From NCBI RefSeq assembly GCF_028372415.1, contig NC_092879.1, positions 69,321,330-69,385,329 of the forward strand: DNA of 64,000 bases, read 5' to 3'. The position numbers and the translations under genes were made by a program. This document shows positions 11,265-22,400 of the stretch, in pieces. Below the pieces are notes generated by a model. The model searched no databases. It was not told the DNA's origin and was given only the letters and a program-made list of their open reading frames with translations. Origin of the DNA: Notamacropus eugenii (Eukaryota > Chordata > Mammalia > Diprotodontia > Macropodidae). Each line of letters begins with the position of its first letter. Within the stretch, counting starts at the first letter, position 1.

Positions 11265-11640
11265 TTGTTTAGAGAAAGGCAGTACGGTTGACAGAGCAGG
11301 AAGAGAACAGTATTCAGAGTCAGAGGAGCCAAATTCAATTCCAGAATCTATATGAACTTTAGAGACCTCTCTGGGCTTCTTCTGTTTCTTCCTCTGAATA
11401 AGAGGGAATTGGACTGTGTGATCTCTAAGTTCCTTATTAATGCTAGGACATTGGTGAGAGGGAGGCAGCATGGAACAGAGGAGAGAACACTGGCTCTGGA
11501 GTCAGAAAAGTCAAGTCAGATCCTAGCCCTGCCAAACAGTGTATGTGACTTTGGTCAAGTCTGTTTCTTCTATAAAATGAGGGAGATAGACTAACCATCA
11601 AGTTTCCTTCCAGCTTGAAATTTTATGAAACTTACAGCTT
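11265..11640 (+). repeat. Two tandem sense SINEs
   Basis: Two SINE bodies run in the same direction, about 11,270-11,440 and 11,455-11,625. The second begins 'aggcagcatggaacagagga' with 'ctggctctggagtcagaaaagtcaagtcagatcctagccctgcc', the tRNA-derived head plus core. The frames 11208-11471 (-) and 11352-11594 (+) lie within them. Confidence 0.75.
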
Positions 11641-11709
11641 TGTTTAAGGTATCTCCTATTGTTTTTTCACATCAGTGATGTCTTCCTCAGGATTAAGAAA
11701 TGTTTCTTC

Positions 11710-13172
11710 AATGCTAGGGAAGGTGGCCTAACCCTTCCAGATCTCAAATTGTATCATAAAGAAGCAATCACCAAAACCACTTGGTACAGGCTAAGAAATA
11801 GAGGGGTAGATCAATGGAATAGGATAGGTACACAAGACACAGAAGTCAATGAATATAGCAGTCTACTGTTTGATAAACCCAAGGACCCCAGCTTCTGGGA
11901 TAAGAACTCATTGTTTGACAAAAACTGCTGGGAAAACTGAATAACAGTAAAGCAAAAATTGGGCATAGACCAGTGCCTGACACCATACAGAAGAATAAAG
12001 TCAAAATGGACACCTGATCAAGGTATAAAGGCTGATTTACACAAATCAGAGAAGCAAGGAATAGTGTATTTGTCAGATTTATGAAGAATGGAGGAATTTA
12101 TGACCAAACAAGAGATACAGAGGAATTATGAAGAACAAAATGGAAAATTTTGATTACATTAAACTGAAAAGTTTTTGCACAAACAAACCCAATGCAACCA
12201 AGATTAGGAGGGAAGCAGAAAACTGGGAAAGAATTTTTGCAACTAGTGTCTGTGATAAAGGCCTCATTTCTAAAATATATAGAGAACTGAGTCAAATGTA
12301 CATTCTTGCAAGTCATTCCCCAATTGATAAATGGTCAAAGGATATTAACAGGGAGTTTTCAGAGGAAGAAATTAAAGCTATCTATAGTCACATAAAAAAA
12401 TGCTCTAAATCACTATTGATTAGAGAGATGCAAATCAAAACTAACTCATTGTTGATGGAGCTATGATCTGATCCAACTATTCTGGAAAGCAATTCGGAAC
12501 TATGTCCAAATGGCTACAAAAATGTGCATATCCTTTGACCCAGCAATATCACTTCTAGGACTAAAAGATCATAAAAATGGGAAAAGGTCCCACATGTACA
12601 AAAAATACTTATAGCAGTTCTCTTTGTAGTGGCCAAGAATAGGAAATCGAGGGGATGCCCATCAACTGGGGAAGGCTGAACAAGTTGTGGTATATGAATG
12701 TAATGGAATACTACTGTGCTATAAGAAATGATGAACAGGAAGACTTCAGAGAGGCCTGGAAAGGCTTATATGATCTGATGCTGAGTGAAAGGAGCAGAAC
12801 CAGAACATGATACACAGTAACAGCAAGTGTGTGAGTACAGCAATGCAAGGACCTAAAATATTCTCAAAGGACTCTTGAGGCAAAATGTCATCCACATCCA
12901 GAGAAAGAACTATGGAGTCAGAATGCATAAGGAAGCAGGCTATTTTCTCTTGTGTTATCTTTTGTTTTGGTTTTTCTCATAGTCTCTCTCATCCATTTTA
13001 ATTCTTCTATGCAACTTGACTAATGTGAAAATGTGTTTAATGGGAATGTATGTGTACAACCCATACAAGATCACCTGCCATCTTGGGGAGAGAAGAGGGA
13101 TGGAGGGGGAGAAAATTTAAGACTTATGGAAGTGATTGTGGAAAACCAAAAACAAATAAATTAATTTTTAAA
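11710..13172 (+). mobile_element. 5'-truncated L1, ORF2 C-terminal part plus 3' UTR, with 12-bp target duplication
   Basis: AAATGTTTCTTC occurs at 11698-11709 and again at 13173-13184, bracketing the element. The first open segment (11659-11940) reads [16 protein letters not shown] and WNRIGTQDT, as in the region after the L1 reverse transcriptase. A second (12128-12466) reads SPIDKWSKDINREFSEEE and LLIREMQIKTNS, the ORF2 carboxyl end. A 3' UTR with 'gatggagggggagaaaatttaagac' and an A-rich tail follow. Truncation at the 5' end is typical of L1. The reading frame has stops, for example TGA at 11938, so it is inactive. Confidence 0.88.
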
Positions 13173-13379
13173 AAATGTTTCTTCTCGGTAACATGAACCA
13201 AATAACCAAGACTATATAGGAACATCTATAAAATCCCTCTACAATTTAGTAGACAAGTACCAGGGAATTGCCTGAGGTATATACAGAGGAAAAATAACTT
13301 AGCCATCAGCACTCACCTTTTGAGTATGGAAGGTGGAACTTGAACTCAGGTCTTCTGGATTTCTAGCCCACCCAGTCAG

Positions 13380-13615
13380 GCTGACTAATACAGAAATAGC
13401 TATCATTAGAGATCATAGATTTAGAATTGTATAAGAACTTAGAATTCATCTAGTCTGTCCCCTTCATTGTACAAAGCAGATAAAAAAGGCCCAGAAAAGT
13501 TGAAGTGACTTGTCTAAGGTTGTACATGTAGTAAACAGTAGAGGTCTAATTCAAAGTTGGTCTTATCGATGACAAAGCCAGTCCTCTTTCCAGCATCAAG
13601 CTCTCTCTCCAACAG
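13380..13615 (-). repeat. Antisense SINE / L3-type repeat
   Basis: 'gatcatagatttagaattgtataagaacttagaattcatctagtctg' then 'gcccagaaaagttgaagtgacttgtctaaggttgtacatgtag' follows the antisense MIR core pattern. Confidence 0.65.
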
Positions 13616-14085
13616 TAGGCACTCAATGTACACTGGTTGACATGACTTGAAAACATCTGCAGATCTTACTGTTGGCTGATTTTCATACCTGAAGATATAC
13701 TGGAAATCTAACAGGAGGCAGAAGTAAAGAAGCTTACTGAGGAAAGAACATGAGCACCAGTTATTACTTTTACAAACCAGTTATTACTTTTACAACTAGG
13801 ATTGTAGAGATCATCTATGGTTTATTGGACATAATAAGGAAACTAAGATGTCCTGTCCCCTAGTCCAGTGCTTCTGCCAGTCTTCACAGTGCTTATCTTG
13901 AACTATCTCTCATTTATCAATAACTGGTTGGTTCTGATTAGAGCACAACCAAACTCTCTCCAGGTTATGACCCTATCTGAGGGCCAAAGGCTACAAATAT
14001 AATCAGACTGCTCTTAAGTCACTGGTGAGAGTATGGAGATAAGTAAGTGAAAACCCATCTTTACTATTTTAAGCACAACACTCAG
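13616..14085. other. Intergenic stretch with a 20-bp perfect tandem duplication
   Basis: ACCAGTTATTACTTTTACAA occurs twice without a gap at 13756-13795. Nothing else was recognised. Confidence 0.6.
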
Positions 14086-14089
14086 AATC

Positions 14090-14410
14090 AGTATCACAGT
14101 TGGAAGGGACCTCAGAGACCATCAAAACTAACCCATACATGCACAGAAAGACCCACTAAGATATCTCCCAAAAGTGGTTATTCAGCCTTAGCCTGAAGAC
14201 TTCAGATGATACAGAGAACTCACTACAACTGAGAATAACCCAACTCCACTTTTGAAAAGCTCTGACTTAAGAAGTCTTGACTTACATTCAGCCAAAACTC
14301 GCCCCACTCTAACTTCTACTTCCTTAGTTCTGCCTTCTGGGATCCAGCAGAACAAATTTAAATCTTTCACAATGAAAGCTCATAAGATATTTGACAGTTA
14401 TGATTTCCCA
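14090..14410 (+). repeat. L3/CR1-type LINE, upstream part, interrupted
   Basis: 'cagttggaagggacctcagagaccatc' followed by 'ggttattcagccttagcctgaagacttc' and 'cttagttctgccttctgggatccagcagaacaaatttaaatc' is in the order expected for the L3/CR1 3' region. It breaks off near 14,410 and resumes near 16,195. Confidence 0.75.
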
Positions 14411-16120
14411 TTTAAATCAGTCAATAAATATTTATGAAGCACTTCATATATTCCAGGCACTGGAGATACAACAACAAAGAATAAAACATTGCCTCACTGC
14501 AATGAACTTACATTTTTAAAGGAGGAGAGAACAAGCATATATTAAAAATATACAGCAAAAAGTTATAAATACAAATTACAAAGTAGTTAAATTCAAGATG
14601 GTTTGAGAGAAAGGGTACTAGCAGCTGGGGAGATCAAGGAAGGCTTCATGTTAGAAGATGGTCCTTTGAGCTGCATCTTGAAAAGAAGGTCTCTAAACAT
14701 GGAAACAATTTATTTTAAGTATGGGGGATGAACAGTGCAAAGACAGAGAGACAAGAGATGGAGCATTGTTTATGAGGAACAGAAAGGATAGTATGGCTAC
14801 ATCACAGAGTATGGGAAGGAGAGCAAGGTCCAAAGAAGCTGCAAAGGTACAGTGGGACCAGGTTGTGTAGGGCTTTAAAAGCTAAAGAGAGAACTTTATA
14901 CTTGAGCCTAACTAAAGATAACAGGAAGCCACTGGAGTTGACTGAGTAGGGGAGAATCCCATGGTCAGATCTGTGCTCAAGGAAAATGACTTGGGCAGCA
15001 GTGTATAGGATGGACTGCAATGGAGACCAAGTTGAGGCAAGGAGAACAATAAGGAGGCCAATGTAGTAGTCCGGATGAGAGGTGATGAGGGTCTGAATTA
15101 AGTCTATGTGAATGGAGAGAAATGGAGAGATGCTGAGAAAGATTTTGAAAGTTGACTGGACATGTGGGAGAGTGAGGAGTCCAGGACAACATTAATCTTA
15201 GGAACTTGGACACTGGAAGGATTATGGTCCCTTCCCTTAGGAAGAGGGGAGGGCTTAGAGGGAAAGATAATGAGTTCCATTTTAGACGATGAATTAAAGA
15301 TAACCCTGGGGCATCCAGTTTGAAATGCCCAAAAAGCAATTGGCAAGGTGGGACTGAAGGTCAGGAGGGAGACAGTGGCTAGATATACGGACTGGAGACT
15401 TGTCAATGTAAAAGTTAAACCCATGGCAGTGATGAGGTTACTGAGAGAGAGGGTAGAAGGAAGAGAGGAGAGGGTCCAGGCCAGAAGTTTGGGGAACACC
15501 CCCACATGAATGGTATGATATGGATGATGAGCCAGCAAAGAACCCTGAGGAGGAGCAGGCAGACAGGGAGCAGAACCAGAGAGAGTCATGTCATGAAAAT
15601 CCAGAGAGGAGAGAGGATTCAGAAGGAGACGGTGGTCAGCAGATAGACTGAGAAGGATGGAGACTGAGAAAAAACCACCAAATGGCTATTTGATAGATCA
15701 ATGGTAACTTTGGAGAGAATCATTTCATTTGAGTGATGAGGTTGGCAGCCAGACTGAAAAAGGATGAGAAGTGACTGAGTGGGAAGACAGGAAGTAGACG
15801 TAGCAAATGTAGGTAATTTTTTTTCAAGGACTTGGGCTCAGAAAGGGAAAAGAGATATGGGATCAAGAGATCTGAGAGGACGGTATGATCAAGCGGGGGA
15901 ATTTTAAGGATGGGGGAGGCTTGGGCATGTTTGAAAGCAGTAAGGAAAGAACCAATTGACAAGCAGAGTTGAAGATTCAAGGGAGATGGGCCTTAATTTC
16001 TTCAGTAAAGAGGCAAGATGTTTAGCTGAGGGGGAATAGGAGCTTGAAGAGGGAAGAAAAGGTTTGGAATAATTTCTGTGGGGACTGAGAGAGGGAATCA
16101 AGTAGGAAAAAATAAAAGGA
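14411..16120 (-). mobile_element. Antisense L2 LINE inserted in an L3/CR1 relic
   Basis: The + strand begins with the antisense L2 tail ('cagtcaataaatatttatgaagcac') and ends within ORF2. Translating the minus strand gives L2 reverse-transcriptase C-terminal sequence in broken frames: 'HRSDHGILPYSVNSSGF', 'LKYKVLSLAFKALHNLVP', 'MELIIFPSKPSPLPK', and a degraded 'GVPQGS.LGPLL'-type motif. The catalytic FADD-type box is deleted between 'GLTFTLTSLQ' and the next block. ORF2 is not intact. 14,920-15,958 is nearly identical to 54,691-55,727 in inverted orientation. Confidence 0.8.
14920..15958 (-). repeat. Inverted long repeat, arm A (partner 54,691-55,727)
   Basis: The arms are 1039 and 1037 bp and about 39 kb apart. 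A 161-codon frame is translated identically in both (minus 15104-15589; plus within 54923-55543). Base-level comparison of several 60-bp windows gave 0 to 5 differences each. Beyond both ends the sequences remain L2-like but are clearly diverged. Confidence 0.9.
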
Positions 16121-16194
16121 CTTGCTTACTGAGTAGAATGAGAGACCACTTGAGGTTGGATAACATGTAATTGTAAAATACCCAGTCAGAACAG

Positions 16195-16335
16195 TTCTAA
16201 GACTTCCTCCAGTCCCACTCAGCAGCTCCACATCTGGCATGGTCTTGAAGAACCTCATTATGCTGGTCACCCTCTTCTGGACCCTTTCCAGTTTGTCAAT
16301 GCTTCTAATAACATTGTGACCACAGGTAATGCATC
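16195..16335 (+). repeat. L3/CR1-type LINE, downstream part
   Basis: 'catctggcatggtcttgaagaacctcattatgctggtcaccctcttctggaccctttccagtttgtcaatg' continues the L3/CR1 consensus interrupted at 14,410. Confidence 0.75.
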
Positions 16336-16574
16336 CAAGCTTAAATATTTTACATTAAAATTGAAAAGTAAAACTGAAAAAAAACGTAGATCCAAGTTTT
16401 GTTACATGCCTCAATAAGGGATTTGTAAATTGAGTGTTTATTTTTTTAAAGTGTACATATGTTAATATATTAAGTTATCCTGGGTATGCATAACTCATTC
16501 CTATAGTATTTAGGTATTTTCAAAGTACTTTTACCCATGATTCTGTGAGGTAAATTGCATGGCTCTTAGCCCCA

Positions 16575-17160
16575 TTTCAGAGGATCACAGATTTGGAAGG
16601 GACTCAGAAATCATTTAGTCCAACAATACATGTATGACTTTAAAGAGAAGGAAAAGGAAACAGCACTAATACTATAAGATTTATTCATTAGTATTTTAAA
16701 GAAACACCAACAGTTACTAAACTCATTTACCAAGGGTAGGAAAGAAAGTAATTCAATTCAAATTAAAACCAATCAGAATAGTTTCCAAATCTAGAAATTT
16801 GTTTAAAGTAATAGAATTTTGAACCTCAAAGGTTATTTAGGACAAACTATGTATAGAAAACATATGGTCCTTACAAAGGTTCTTGCCACATGGGATCCAG
16901 CTACCACTTATGAGTCGCCAGTAACAAGCAACTCCATTTCACTTTTGGAAAGTTTTTAATTTTGGAGCATTCTTTCCTTATTGAGCTGAAATATGGCTTG
17001 GTGAAACTTCTACCCATTGGTCCTATTTCTGGCTGTAAAAGATTACCTAAATCCATAACCCCTACACCATCTGACCTGAGCTACCCCCAAGGCGAAAAAT
17101 AATTCATGTCCCTCACATCACAAATTTCTACTTACTCCTTGCCTACCACTAAGAAACCTT
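16575..17160 (+). repeat. Further L3/CR1-type fragment
   Basis: 'ggatcacagatttggaagggactcagaaatcatttagtccaac' at 16581 and 'tggcttggtgaaacttctacccattggtcctatttctggctg' near 17000 match the L3/CR1 order. The stretch between is more degraded. Confidence 0.6.
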
Positions 17161-17204
17161 GAATGAGGCTCTGACCGAAAAGACATGAAGGCCCTGCCAG
17201 TATT

Positions 17205-17430
17205 TTTGCATCCAGACTTCTTTCAGGGCAAATTTAAATGGAAAGGGACCATTAACCCACACATAAGGACACATGTTGACTTAGAAAACCACATATTATC
17301 TATGTTTTACTATACTTTCTAATTATTTTTGTTAAATATTTTTAATCACAGTTTAACCTGGCTCACATTATATTCAGGAGTACTGTGGGTCACATGCAGC
17401 TTGCAGGCCATGCATCTGAAGCTTCTACTT
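17205..17430 (+). repeat. Short interspersed repeat of unnamed class (family R1)
   Basis: 'gacttagaaaaccacatattatctatg', 'ttgttaaatatttttaatcacagtttaacctggctc', 'gagtactgtgggtcacatgc'. Copies in the opposite orientation are at 48,400-48,510 and 61,425-61,590. I cannot name the family. Confidence 0.6.
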
Positions 17431-17574
17431 CAGGGTATAAGATTGTATCTCCCATAATGGGAGGTATAGTAAATGTTGGAGCAGTGCCCTGCATGTTTCC
17501 ATATATTTTATATCAGTGGGGCCCACAGTGTAGGAGGCTGAGGGTCTGGGCTAGTTATACAGAATAGAGATGAG

Positions 17575-17775
17575 ACCATTGTATGACATACTGGAAAGTG
17601 AATTAAACTTGAGAGTTAGGGAACTGTAGTTTGAATTACAGCTCTGTTACTGTCTCTGTGATCTTAGGTAAGTTATGTAACCTCTAAAGACCAGTTTCCT
17701 CATTTGTAAAATGACAAAAACTAAATGACTTCTGAGATCCCCTCGCAGGTCTATGATTCTGTGACTGTTGGTCAC
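17575..17775 (+). repeat. MIR/CORE-type SINE
   Basis: 'ttgaattacagctctgttactgtctctgtgatcttaggtaagttatgtaacctctaaagaccagtttcctcatttgtaaaatg' is the sense core. Confidence 0.8.
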
Positions 17776-20055
17776 CACAATCTCTTAGTTGTATATGTTA
17801 GAGAGATATCATGGAATATCTGTGGCATACAACACAAAAAATGTCAGTAAAACATTTTAAGAAAAGGAATGGAACATTGGATTGCTGATATCCACCTAAG
17901 CTTGTATTGTCTCTATTAATAAAAATGCCTAACCCTTATGTCTTATATAAAGACTAACATAAGTTCTAATTAAATAGAACTTATAATCTAATAGAACTCT
18001 ATAAGTTCTAATTAAAAACAAAAGCACTGATTAGTTGGTCTATCAAGCTAACATATGGACTAGACAGAACAAAATGTTTCAAAAGTCTTTCTTGTCACAA
18101 CTCCCCCTCCTAAATCATAATATGTTGTGAATCCCTTAAAGATGTAAACTGAAGAAAAGCTTCATACTCTGGGAAAAAATGCTAAAGCAGCTACTTACTG
18201 CATAGAATCAATGGAATAGCCATGGCCTTTGCCTCTAGCATACCTAGTGATCTTAGCCTTTCAAATATTCTGCTAACTGGAGACTACGAGAAGGCTCTAC
18301 TGATCTCTTTAGCAGTTTTTTTAAAGGCCAGCTGAATTAGCAGCATTTCAAATCACTTAAGCTAGAAATAAGAAAGAGACCACCAAGGACAGCATGGCTA
18401 CCTTAAATGATAGTAATCATTTTAGAGACTGGCATCTAGAGATGGAAAATGGAAAATGGAAATAGAGAAGGAGGTAGTCACAGAGAGCCCATTTTCTCAC
18501 GCATGGTTTTCCGGGGCAAAAAGAAGTAAAAACCCAGAAAACTTGAAAGGACAATAAAATCACTTTGAAAACTTTCTTACTAACCTCTTGCAGCCCTGAT
18601 GCAAGTTGTGGGAAGCTTCTCTATGCCATGTGCTCTATCTCCATAGTGTCTCTGCAATAGGTATTTAAAAAAAGGATAACTTTGCCTTTGATTGATTCAT
18701 AAAGTGTTAGTGTTATCAGGCCACGAAGTTATCAAACAGATGTTGAGAAAGTATCCACAAATAAACTAGAGGAGACCAGTCCACAAACCTTGACGATAAA
18801 AGGAGAGGATGTGACAGCACAAGAGTAGTTCAAAGGGGAAGAGAATAAAAAAGAGTCATCCAGAACAAAAAGGAGAAGAGCAGGAAACTGAGTCAGAGAC
18901 TCACAGCCAACAGGAGAGCAATCAATTCTACATCTCCAAAGTATAGAAACACAGTCATACTCCTTAAATCTCAGGTTATGGGGTTTACTGAGAATATACA
19001 AAGTATTAGTAGTATGCACCAAAAGGATAAAAACTTCACTGGCCACCCAATTTCTTGGCTGTGTATTCTAGTCCCCAAGAAGCAAAGCAGCATATTAGGT
19101 GGCATGTTCCAGGAAAACTAGCCCTATGCAGAACTACAGTCTGGGTCTGAGTGTCCAACTGTCAGAGTAGCACTATTTTATACTCAGGGCGATAAAAGGA
19201 ACTTGGAGGCTTTTTCAAATGCACCAACCTAGGTTAAAAAACAAAGTCCAAGCACCGTTTGAACATATCAGTCATGAGTAAACTAGATAAGGAGGCACAC
19301 AGGGGTTGGTAGAATTTCTTTCAACACTGCAGGAGCTGCAGGCATGAATCTATCGATCATTCTAGCTGTCCCCTACTCCCTAAAGGGCATGATGTTCCCT
19401 CTGGCCAGATCGCATTATTTTACACTTTGATTCCTACCATACATAGGTGCAATCACTAAAGCCCCTCCCAAATATATTGCACTACTACTTAATATACCTA
19501 CCTACTCACTCCCAAAAATAAACATAAAATGAAACTAGCATAGGAGTTCCTAATGAAATCCAAAACACAGACTTAGTACAATATGCTTGAGGCACTGTCT
19601 TTGATGCATTCAGGGAAGATGTCCACCAGATTTAAGCTTTCCAAGCTGGGGTGTAGCTGAATCACTGACGTCCTATCTCCTTGGTCACAATCCTTAGTTT
19701 CTGCCAGTGGCTTGAAGAATTGTCCTACATTGTCTGTAGGCAAGTGGTGATATCATCTAGGGAGAAAGGACATATACAAGACCTCTTCATCAGAAAAGGC
19801 CCAACTTCTGTCCAGTAATCCATTCTTTTTCTCTCTAGGTGGTGAACAAAAATAAGATTATTTACCCCTCACTGCCCCCCCACACACATAATGGGGCAGT
19901 CCAAGCCATGAGATACATGAGGCAAAGTAACCTAAATATAAAAGGCAACAGCATTCTAAAAACCAGACAAAAATGGAACTACCTTTCACACTTTTGACTA
20001 GGAGGAGAATGTTAAACCAAAGAGATAGATGCAATTACAAAAGATGACTGGATCG
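17776..20055. other. Intergenic stretch without recognised genes or repeats
   Basis: The only structure noted is a small palindrome with a nearby direct repeat at 17,959-18,016. The minus frame 18732-19046 (104 codons) carries no motif I know and lies in ordinary AT-rich sequence. Confidence 0.45.
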
Positions 20056-20059
20056 TTGA

Positions 20060-20225
20060 TCTAGAGACAACAGAGACCTCAAAATCCATTTAGTTCAACC
20101 TCCTCATTTTATAGGTAAGAAAGCAGTATAAGGAGGTTAAGTGACTTACCCAAGATCACACAGAAGAGGGATGGAAACTGGTGTCCTCTATATCCAGTAG
20201 TGTTCTTTACACCATATTAGACAAT
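20060..20225 (-). repeat. Antisense MIR/CORE SINE
   Basis: 'ccatttagttcaacctcctcattttataggtaagaaagcag' and 'taagtgacttacccaagatcacacag' follow the antisense core. Confidence 0.8.
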
Positions 20226-21275
20226 TTCTACTACATCAAATTGAAATGCTTTTGTATCAACAAAATGCAGCAAGGACAAGAAGGGAAACCTTTGACTGGG
20301 GAAAACTGTTTTGAGTTAAATATATCTCTGATTTAAATACGATACCCAAAATATATAGGAAATTGACACAAACATATAGGACAGAGAACCACTCTCTAAC
20401 AGATAAGTTCTCAAAGGATATGAACAAACAAGTTCTCAAAAGAATACCTACAAACTATCAACCGCCATACTAAAGATTGTTCAAAAAGCAAATGAAAACT
20501 ACTCAGGTTTCACCTCAAACCTGGCAAACTTGCAAAGATGGAATTATTCAATATTACAGGTGCTGTGGAAGACAGAAGAACAGTGAATTAGTTCAAATAT
20601 TTTGGAGAAAGATTAGGAATTATGCAACAACAAAAAAAGAATAAGAAACAGTGATTTGGATGCCCTATACTCTTAGACCTAGAGAACTTATTGGTGCATA
20701 TATAATACCTCAAGGAAGTGAAAAAGGAAGGTCTTATGTATACAAAAACATTAACAGCAGCACTTTTGTGGTAGTAAAGAACTAGAAATAAAAAAGGAAC
20801 CCACCAACTGGGAAATGGCTCAATAGATTATAGTACACTAATGGAATGGAATACTATTACACCATAAAAAAGGTGATTATGAAGAATTGAAATAAACATG
20901 GAAAGACTTCTCTATGAACTGATGCAAAGTAAATAGAACTAAGAAACTAGGAAAATGACATACACGATTACAACACATGAAAAGAATAAAACAAGACTCA
21001 TTGTTTTGAGCAAGTCTGACACCAAATGGATAAGAAAGCGTATCTTCTTCCTTTTGATGGTCATGTGGGGTACTCTAAGTGAAAATCTGTATATGTTGTC
21101 AGATACAGCTAATGTGCTGGTTATGTTTAAAAACAGTTTACTCTTTCTTAAAAGGGAAGCCTCACTGAGTGGGGAAGAGAGGACATATACAGAAACCAAT
21201 GCAATGGCAAAAGCAAAATGCATCACTACAATTGTAGAAAAAATCTCATTTTTAAGAGACACATGGGGCTAGTCA
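20226..21275 (+). repeat. Old L1 fragment, ORF2 C-terminal region and downstream
   Basis: The order of short matches parallels the L1 at 11.7 kb: 'catcaaattgaaatgcttttgtatcaacaaa', 'gaccactctctaacagataagttctcaaag', 'actgggaaatggctcaatag', 'ctaatggaatggaatactattac', 'gaactgatgcaaagtaaatagaac'. It is far more diverged, so it is an older subfamily. Frames of about 105 codons on both strands at 20,939-21,272 lie in its 3' part and have no recognised product. Confidence 0.65.
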
Positions 21276-22090
21276 GCTGTAAATATAAACGTCTCTTATG
21301 TACAGAGAAACCATTAGAGTAATTGCTCAAGTGTCTATCACCCTATCAGGTTATTCTTCCCTTATAAAGAGGGCACACACAGCTCTGAATCATGGAGGAG
21401 CTATCCATTATGGACACCAAGATCCAGCTCTCACCATTCTCCTCCACCATTCTCTCTCTATGGTTGCTTATTTTGAGAGATCTCACTCAAGTGATGCATC
21501 ATCCTCTCGCTCTAGTAAAACAATTCAAATCTCTCCCTCCTAGTTGGGGCACTGAGTTTTCACTGGTGATGCTCCATTTGGGCTACAGGGTCAGGCCTGC
21601 TTAATATATAGGCAAACTGAAATGGAGGAGTGGTCCTCCATTCTGTGATTGAGAACACCTCTCAAAGTGTAGAGAATCCCATTTTTATTGCCAGACTTAA
21701 TGCTACTACTATATCACTCCCCAAGAACAAGCAGAGATATTTCAAAAGGGATATTAGCTTTTGACTTTAAGATATAGACCAAGATAATGACTAAATCATT
21801 ATTTAGGTGACTGCCACCTCTTCTTTGTCTTACTACTCATCCACTCTTTTACCATGTAATCAACTAACAGATCAAAGCCATGACAAGGCCACTAAGACCA
21901 TGGTGACAATGTGTTCTACCTACAGGCTAAGAAATTACAAACTGGCATTACAAAGTTTTGCGAGACCTGGTGTCCTTTAATCTTATTTTGATATTGGTTA
22001 AGTTTGGATTCAGAATTGTCAATTCATGCAACGTCCTATTATCCAAAGAGCATAACAGATATGTCCGTGGTCAATGAGTTGAGGGCTGCT
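21276..22090. other. Intergenic stretch, unidentified
   Basis: No gene recognised. 'atatcactccccaagaacaagcagagatatttcaaaagggat' near 21,715 resembles 'catcactccccaagaataactagtgatttcaaaggaaat' near 26,205, so an unnamed repeat may lie here. Confidence 0.35.
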
Positions 22091-22094
22091 ACTT

Positions 22095-22400
22095 TATAAA
22101 AAAATTGACCTTTTGTTTTTATATCACCTTTATTTTGGAATGTATCCTTTCATCTCCTGTACTTAGTTAACTGGCTCTTGTTCTAAAGAGTAAAAAGAAA
22201 AAAAATCAGTTCAGCAAAACTAATCAACATATCTGAGACAGATGATATAAGCAATTTTCCACTCTCAAGGTTCCCTCATCTCTTCAAAAAAAAAAGGAGG
22301 GGTGGGGGTGGGAAGGGAAGTGTGTCTTCTCATCTGTTTTCCAGGATCAATCTTGCCATTATAATTTCACAACATCCAGTTGTATTGTTTTACTCTTTAC
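22095..22400 (-). repeat. Marsupial-type LINE-derived repeat
   Basis: 'ctaaagagtaaaaagaaaaaaaatcagttcagcaaaactaatcaacatatctgagacagatgatataagc' parallels 'ttttaacaaagaaaagaaagttaagcaaaaccaatctccacaaccctgag' at 50,475-50,525. I recall this motif as a common marsupial repeat, probably an L1 3'-UTR derivative. The family name is uncertain. Confidence 0.5.

Noticed and set aside
14802..16270. A set of minus-strand frames of up to 161 codons as a host gene
   Set aside because: They are pieces of the L2 ORF2 in several frames, with the active-site box deleted and stops between.
20939..21272. Overlapping frames of about 105 codons on both strands
   Set aside because: They lie in the 3' part of an old L1 fragment and have no motif.
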